Part shown: piece by piece, positions 59,451 to 64,000 of the stretch
Layout: the number at the start of each line of letters is the position of its first letter
Position numbering within the stretch: position 1 is the stretch's first letter
Assembly (NCBI GenBank): GCA_900618425.1
Contig: UZAN01039378.1
Location: forward strand, 78,238 to 142,237
Length of the DNA stretch: 64,000 nt
From: Echinostoma caproni
Lineage: Eukaryota > Platyhelminthes > Trematoda > Plagiorchiida > Echinostomatidae
Direction: 5' to 3'
Notes under the pieces: generated by a model
What the model saw: the letters and a program-made list of their open reading frames with translations, nothing else
What the model was told of the DNA's origin: nothing
The model's database searches: none
Translations under genes and position numbers: made by a program

Positions 59451-62400
59451 CCATATAAACGACAAATTCCCTTTTGAAATTGAGTCAAATCATCCATTGT
59501 CGACCTGTAATAATGCTTGATTGTTAATAGATTTGATACTTAGTTCTTTGTTTCATTCACTAAACATTTTGTGAGCTGCAGATATAAGAAAATTCAGAAA
59601 GTTCTATCATTATTGAACTCTTGGTACTTGATAAATTTGGTAGAATTTTGAGCACCTTTACAATTACAGTAAGCTGGATTTCCATTTGACGTTTCTGAAT
59701 GATTTCATACAGAAGTAGGCCCCCAGAAGGCAGTGTTTTCCAGGGCCCGTGGCGATTGAAGGCAAATCAAAGCTGGCAATTCGTACATTGGTTTAATCAA
59801 ACTATCATGCAAAACTCGTAGACTAGGTTGGGCAGGTCAACATTTTGCTTTTCGTTGGGGTGCAGTGGTGAAACTTATCAACCACTGAAGTTTATCCCAG
59901 TTTAGTGAAAGTAACCAACAAGAATTGGATTTATTTTCATTTCGGATAAAGGAGGAGTCATCTTTGATCCCAGTGGCGAGTGATTTAAGGGGAGAAACCA
60001 ACTGCAGTAGTCACACCCATTATTGTATGCATGTTAAATATCTCGCCAAGTGTGCATTTCAATGTCAGAAATACGTGAGCAATCTCATTTGATTCAAAGG
60101 AATCTGTTTTATTCTACAGAAACTCGGCCTCAATGGAATTTACTTAGGGTGTTATTGAGGGGTTAGGTTGACTCCACTCCTACAGTGAATCCTGCTCGCA
60201 TTTATGTCTGGGTATGGTGACCGATTTATCGATCCATCCTGACGTGATTCGCCTACTTACCTGAGCGACAGAGGTCAGTCAACTCCGGGTTAGTTCATTC
60301 GTGTCTATGACGCACACTCGGATCCACGATCACGAGCATAACATTCCCGGGTGCAACGGGGGAGGAGAACGGCCCACCTCACTCCACCGAAACTTTCATC
60401 CTCGCTGGATAAATTACTCAAAAAGTACTTTTGTTTGTTTACGGAGAGGTTAATTCACTCGGACTGGACGGGGTTTACACAGACCCGGTCCAATCGGGAG
60501 CGCTTGACGGTCAAAAAACCAATAATCTTCTGGGGCTCCCAGTGGAATGCGATTAGTTGGATTCACTTGAAGTTGAAAAAGTATAGTTTATCGTTCTGAA
60601 ACAAACCTTTTTTTACAATTTACTGGAGTATGGGACTGTACGCCTGTGTCATGTAAACACTTATTCAGTTTACAGTTACGAACGTTTTATGAAAGATTGA
60701 CGCTCAAGGATTAAGCCGTGATTAAAGTTTTTCTGGTAAATTAGTGAGTCAGATTTCTCAATTACAGGCAGTGCGAAATTCTGACTAATTATATTGGAGT
60801 GACTCCCACCAATTTGTTCTTCAAATTTTAAGTTAACATTTGAAGGAATTGCATATAAAAGGTGACATTGTTGCAATCCGATATCCTGTACGACCATTAC
60901 TAGCTGATTTATTCATGGCACATTGGGAATCTCAGGGTCAGAACTTGCTGAAACGGGATGGGTTTTGCAGAAGGCATGTTGATGATATCCTCATTATCAT
61001 GGATAATTCATGACGAACAGAAAACTTGCAAAGGTCCCAAGCGAGTATATCGAGTCGGGTAATTTTCTGAGTATCAAAAACGGAACAGGAATTCGAATTC
61101 CCTTGAAATGAATATTAATTGAAAACCGTACGAATTCATGCTCATCATAAAGTATCTTGATCAGGACAGTACGTGCCGTCCGGAATCTTTTCCCCAATGG
61201 CACATATACATGATCATGCTAATTCCCTTTTCCGTGCAGCCCAAAAAGTGTACGTCAAACAAGACCGTCTTTCGGCGTAATATGGTTATAACTGGTTAAA
61301 CCAAATTAATAAACCAGTTGCTGCGTCAAGGTCCAGGTTTGAGGTTACTACTTGTGTTACATTCAAAGGTGATGATAAACAACGACGGCTACAGTCGATT
61401 TTAAATCAGATTGATTGTGTAGTGAAGCCCAGAATCCTGCACGTCAAACATTTCCTTTATCGTGCGCTAAATCGAACTTGATTTATCAGTTCCAGTGTGA
61501 ATCTGCAGCGCCAATTGCATGGGCAAACCAGAAAGAAAGTTGCGTGATTGAATGTGTACAATAGGTTGAAGCACTAGCTCAGCTCCAGGTTGATATGTTT
61601 TGGTCAACACAGACAGTGAGTGACGTGATACCCAATCGTAATACGAATGACCCAACATCCCTGTATCACTTGGATTTTTCTTCATGAAACGGTTGGCAAA
61701 CATTGCGTAATATACCTCAACAGTCCACTATAAATTGATTTTATCATTACAATGTGGTTTCAGATACACTAATCCAGCTTCTCCGTCTGGCGTCGTTTGT
61801 TCATTGGATATGTCGATATTGCGACAAGAGACGTTTATTGACCAATTGTGGATATTTATTTAGAAAACATTGTAACAATTCCCTTGATTAATCACGGTAA
61901 GAGGAATTTTTCAGGTGTTTGAGGAACATCTGTTTACTGGGTCAATGCTGAATAACCTATGATGATATCGCCCTTGTTTTGAATGACAGCTGGTTTAAGA
62001 CGCCGTCTGATCCTTAACGAACAAAGATTCCTCCTCATGCAACAATCTGCACTGTTGGACAGAGACCAAATCGCTCTCGACAACTGTCCCAGAAATTTAC
62101 GCCTGTAATCTGTATATATATAAATCGATTTATATTACAACTGTACGTAAAATAACCCTTAATAACCATACGAACCTTTTCCTAGAAATTCGGCAGAAAT
62201 TTAGGTTTGAAATTTTCTTCGGAAAATAAAAACAAACATGGTTAGTTTGTAGTGTAATATAATTTCGTTTACTTCCGTAAATTATTTTGCAAACATGTCC
62301 AAAACGTGTTTAAACGGTTTTTAAAATGTCCATAAATACCATAAGATGCCTCTTAGGATACACGAATAGAGGCCGGTGATTTTCTTGTGCAATTGCTATC

Positions 62401-64000
62401 ACATACCAAAGCTCGTATATCAGTAAACCGAGTAACTATCTTTATTGACTTGAAACATCAGCTGACACATAAACCTTTTATAATAACCATTTGCTCTTTT
62501 AGTAAATTATTAACTCATTTTTCCAATCTTCATCCTCTTCTTCATTGTAAACGTGTTGAAATGGCTAAAAATCCACCCTAGTGGGCGCACGAAGCTCTAT
62601 TAGTCGGTGGAGAAGACCACATATATAAACGAATGGGTCAAGCACAACACTGCCACTTCACAAGCACTGATGATGTCAACTTGGCTTATGATGAAACGTT
62701 TGCAAACAAATTGCCAAGCTGGGTGAACAGGCGAAATGGAATTCAGTTCATCCGAGCTACGAGAACTGATTTTCTGTACTTTGCAAACAGAATAAATGGT
62801 GCTTAGTTCTTTAAAACATTACAGATTATGTATCGGATTTAATTCAGAGCGCACATTTCTGATGTAATCTTATTGACAAGGATAATCTGCGTTGTTGAAC
62901 ATGAAAGATATATAAATAAATCATTCTCTTTTAATAAGATTATCAAGGAAATTTTACAGTTTAGTATCGGATGGGAATCCAAACCGCTAAACTTTGATTT
63001 GACAGCAAAAACTCATACACATTGATGTTGACGGGGCCTTCAAATTTCGATCGCGTTGTCGGTTCATCATCATCCGGTCATGCTACTAACAATGGACCGT
63101 TGCGTGTGCCCATTTGTATGAACTGTTTGCTTCCTTGTAGGTAGCCGTTGTGTTATTTCAATCATGTCCAAATTCATCAAGTTCAGCGGTACACTCCTAG
63201 AAACTGTCAAATGGAATCGATATGAAGCTACTTCCCCTTGCAAAAGATCAATAGGAAATACAAGCCCAGGAAACAATCGGGCAATCAGACGAAACTGCAT
63301 GCTTACTAAATAAGTCCTCTTCGCGAACGTATGATTTTGCTTACTTCTTTCTATTACTGTAACAGCGGAACTCTAATTCACAGTATACCCAATTATGCTG
63401 TAGGAATGCTGGCTTCCAAGCCAAACTAATTTTGACATACCACCCCCGCGTTCATCATTTGTGGTATCGATCTTCCTTATTCCGGACAGGGTGGCCATGT
63501 TACCTTGTGTATCACGAAACTGTGATGTTTCTCTTATGGGAATTTCCCTCATTGTCCACTCCATATACTTGCGTTTGTTTTGCTATCACAGTCCAAGAAT
63601 TTACGGTCCTCTTGATCGCTTATTCTTATTGCTGTACACAATGCTCTCGTTATGATGTTAAGGAAACTTTTCATTATGTTGATTATTCACGTGAATATCT
63701 CTGCAGGCATAGGTTCTGACGCCTCTAAGTAATTTGATGCCCGTTTTCCAGTTACTTAATTATTTCGAAAATGTCAAATTTTTCCATCTCCATCGCGTAT
63801 AATGCCCGTCTCCTTTAGGAACATCTGATTTTTCAATGTTAAACGTTTGTCCTACTATTTTCAAATAAAACAGCCACTGTCCGTTTGCGGGACATCGTAA
63901 CCACAGACAGCGTTCACCAGAGAACCGCCTAAGCTACAAAATCTATCAGCCCCTTTGACTTTGGTTTTATTTTCAGATTTCATTCCTCCTCCGTTTGGTT
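59451..64000. other. Gene-poor right end of the window
   Basis: No gene recognised. A GC-richer patch at about 60180-60560 carries an 82-codon frame (60351-60599 (+)) without motifs. 62601-62760 contains GATGAAACGTTTGCAAACAA, wording often seen near the 3' ends of flatworm LINEs, but no coding part is attached. Overlapping frames at 63373-63719 on both strands are unassigned. Confidence 0.4.

Overview
The window looks like gene-poor nuclear DNA of an invertebrate animal, most likely a flatworm (probably a digenean fluke). The base composition is AT-rich. The space is filled with decayed LINEs of CR1/Jockey-like and RTE-like type, tRNA-derived SINEs and one IS630/Tc1-mariner-like DNA transposon family. 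No bacterial, organellar or operon-like organisation is visible. The taxonomic call is an inference from repeat content and was not checked against any database.

Layout. 1-1.6 kb: unassigned. 1.58-3.88 kb: a DNA transposon with unusually long, almost identical terminal inverted repeats; a shortened relative lies at 25.87-26.54 kb. 8.9-9.9 and 13.8-15.2 kb: two minus-strand remnants of one LINE type, with two weak host-exon candidates between them (12.16-12.29 kb, C2-domain-like; 12.6-12.9 kb, cysteine-rich). 18.06-19.12 kb: an unidentified broken coding region. 22.14-22.56 kb: a LINE 3' end with a pentanucleotide tail. 23.6-23.9 kb: head-to-head SINE-like units. 31.2-32.4 (+), 38.9-41.7 (-) and 50.1-51.0 kb (-): three copies of a second LINE family, the middle one running from endonuclease to 3' end and the last one cut by an 884-base assembly gap. 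43.7-44.4 kb: an RTE-like remnant. 48.2 and 52.7 kb: two copies of a tRNA-SINE whose cloverleaf is still recognisable. 55-64 kb: no recognised gene, only small repeats.

No complete host protein-coding gene could be identified. Six of seven LINE remnants lie on the minus strand, while the few splice-flanked exon candidates lie on the plus strand. That fits a large intron or intergenic stretch around a plus-strand gene, but the evidence is thin. All mobile-element genes seen are interrupted by stops or frameshifts. The most interesting structure is the transposon at 1.6-3.9 kb: its palindromic arms carry duplicated 3' ends of the transposase gene and arrays of a 21-base subterminal repeat that vary in copy number.
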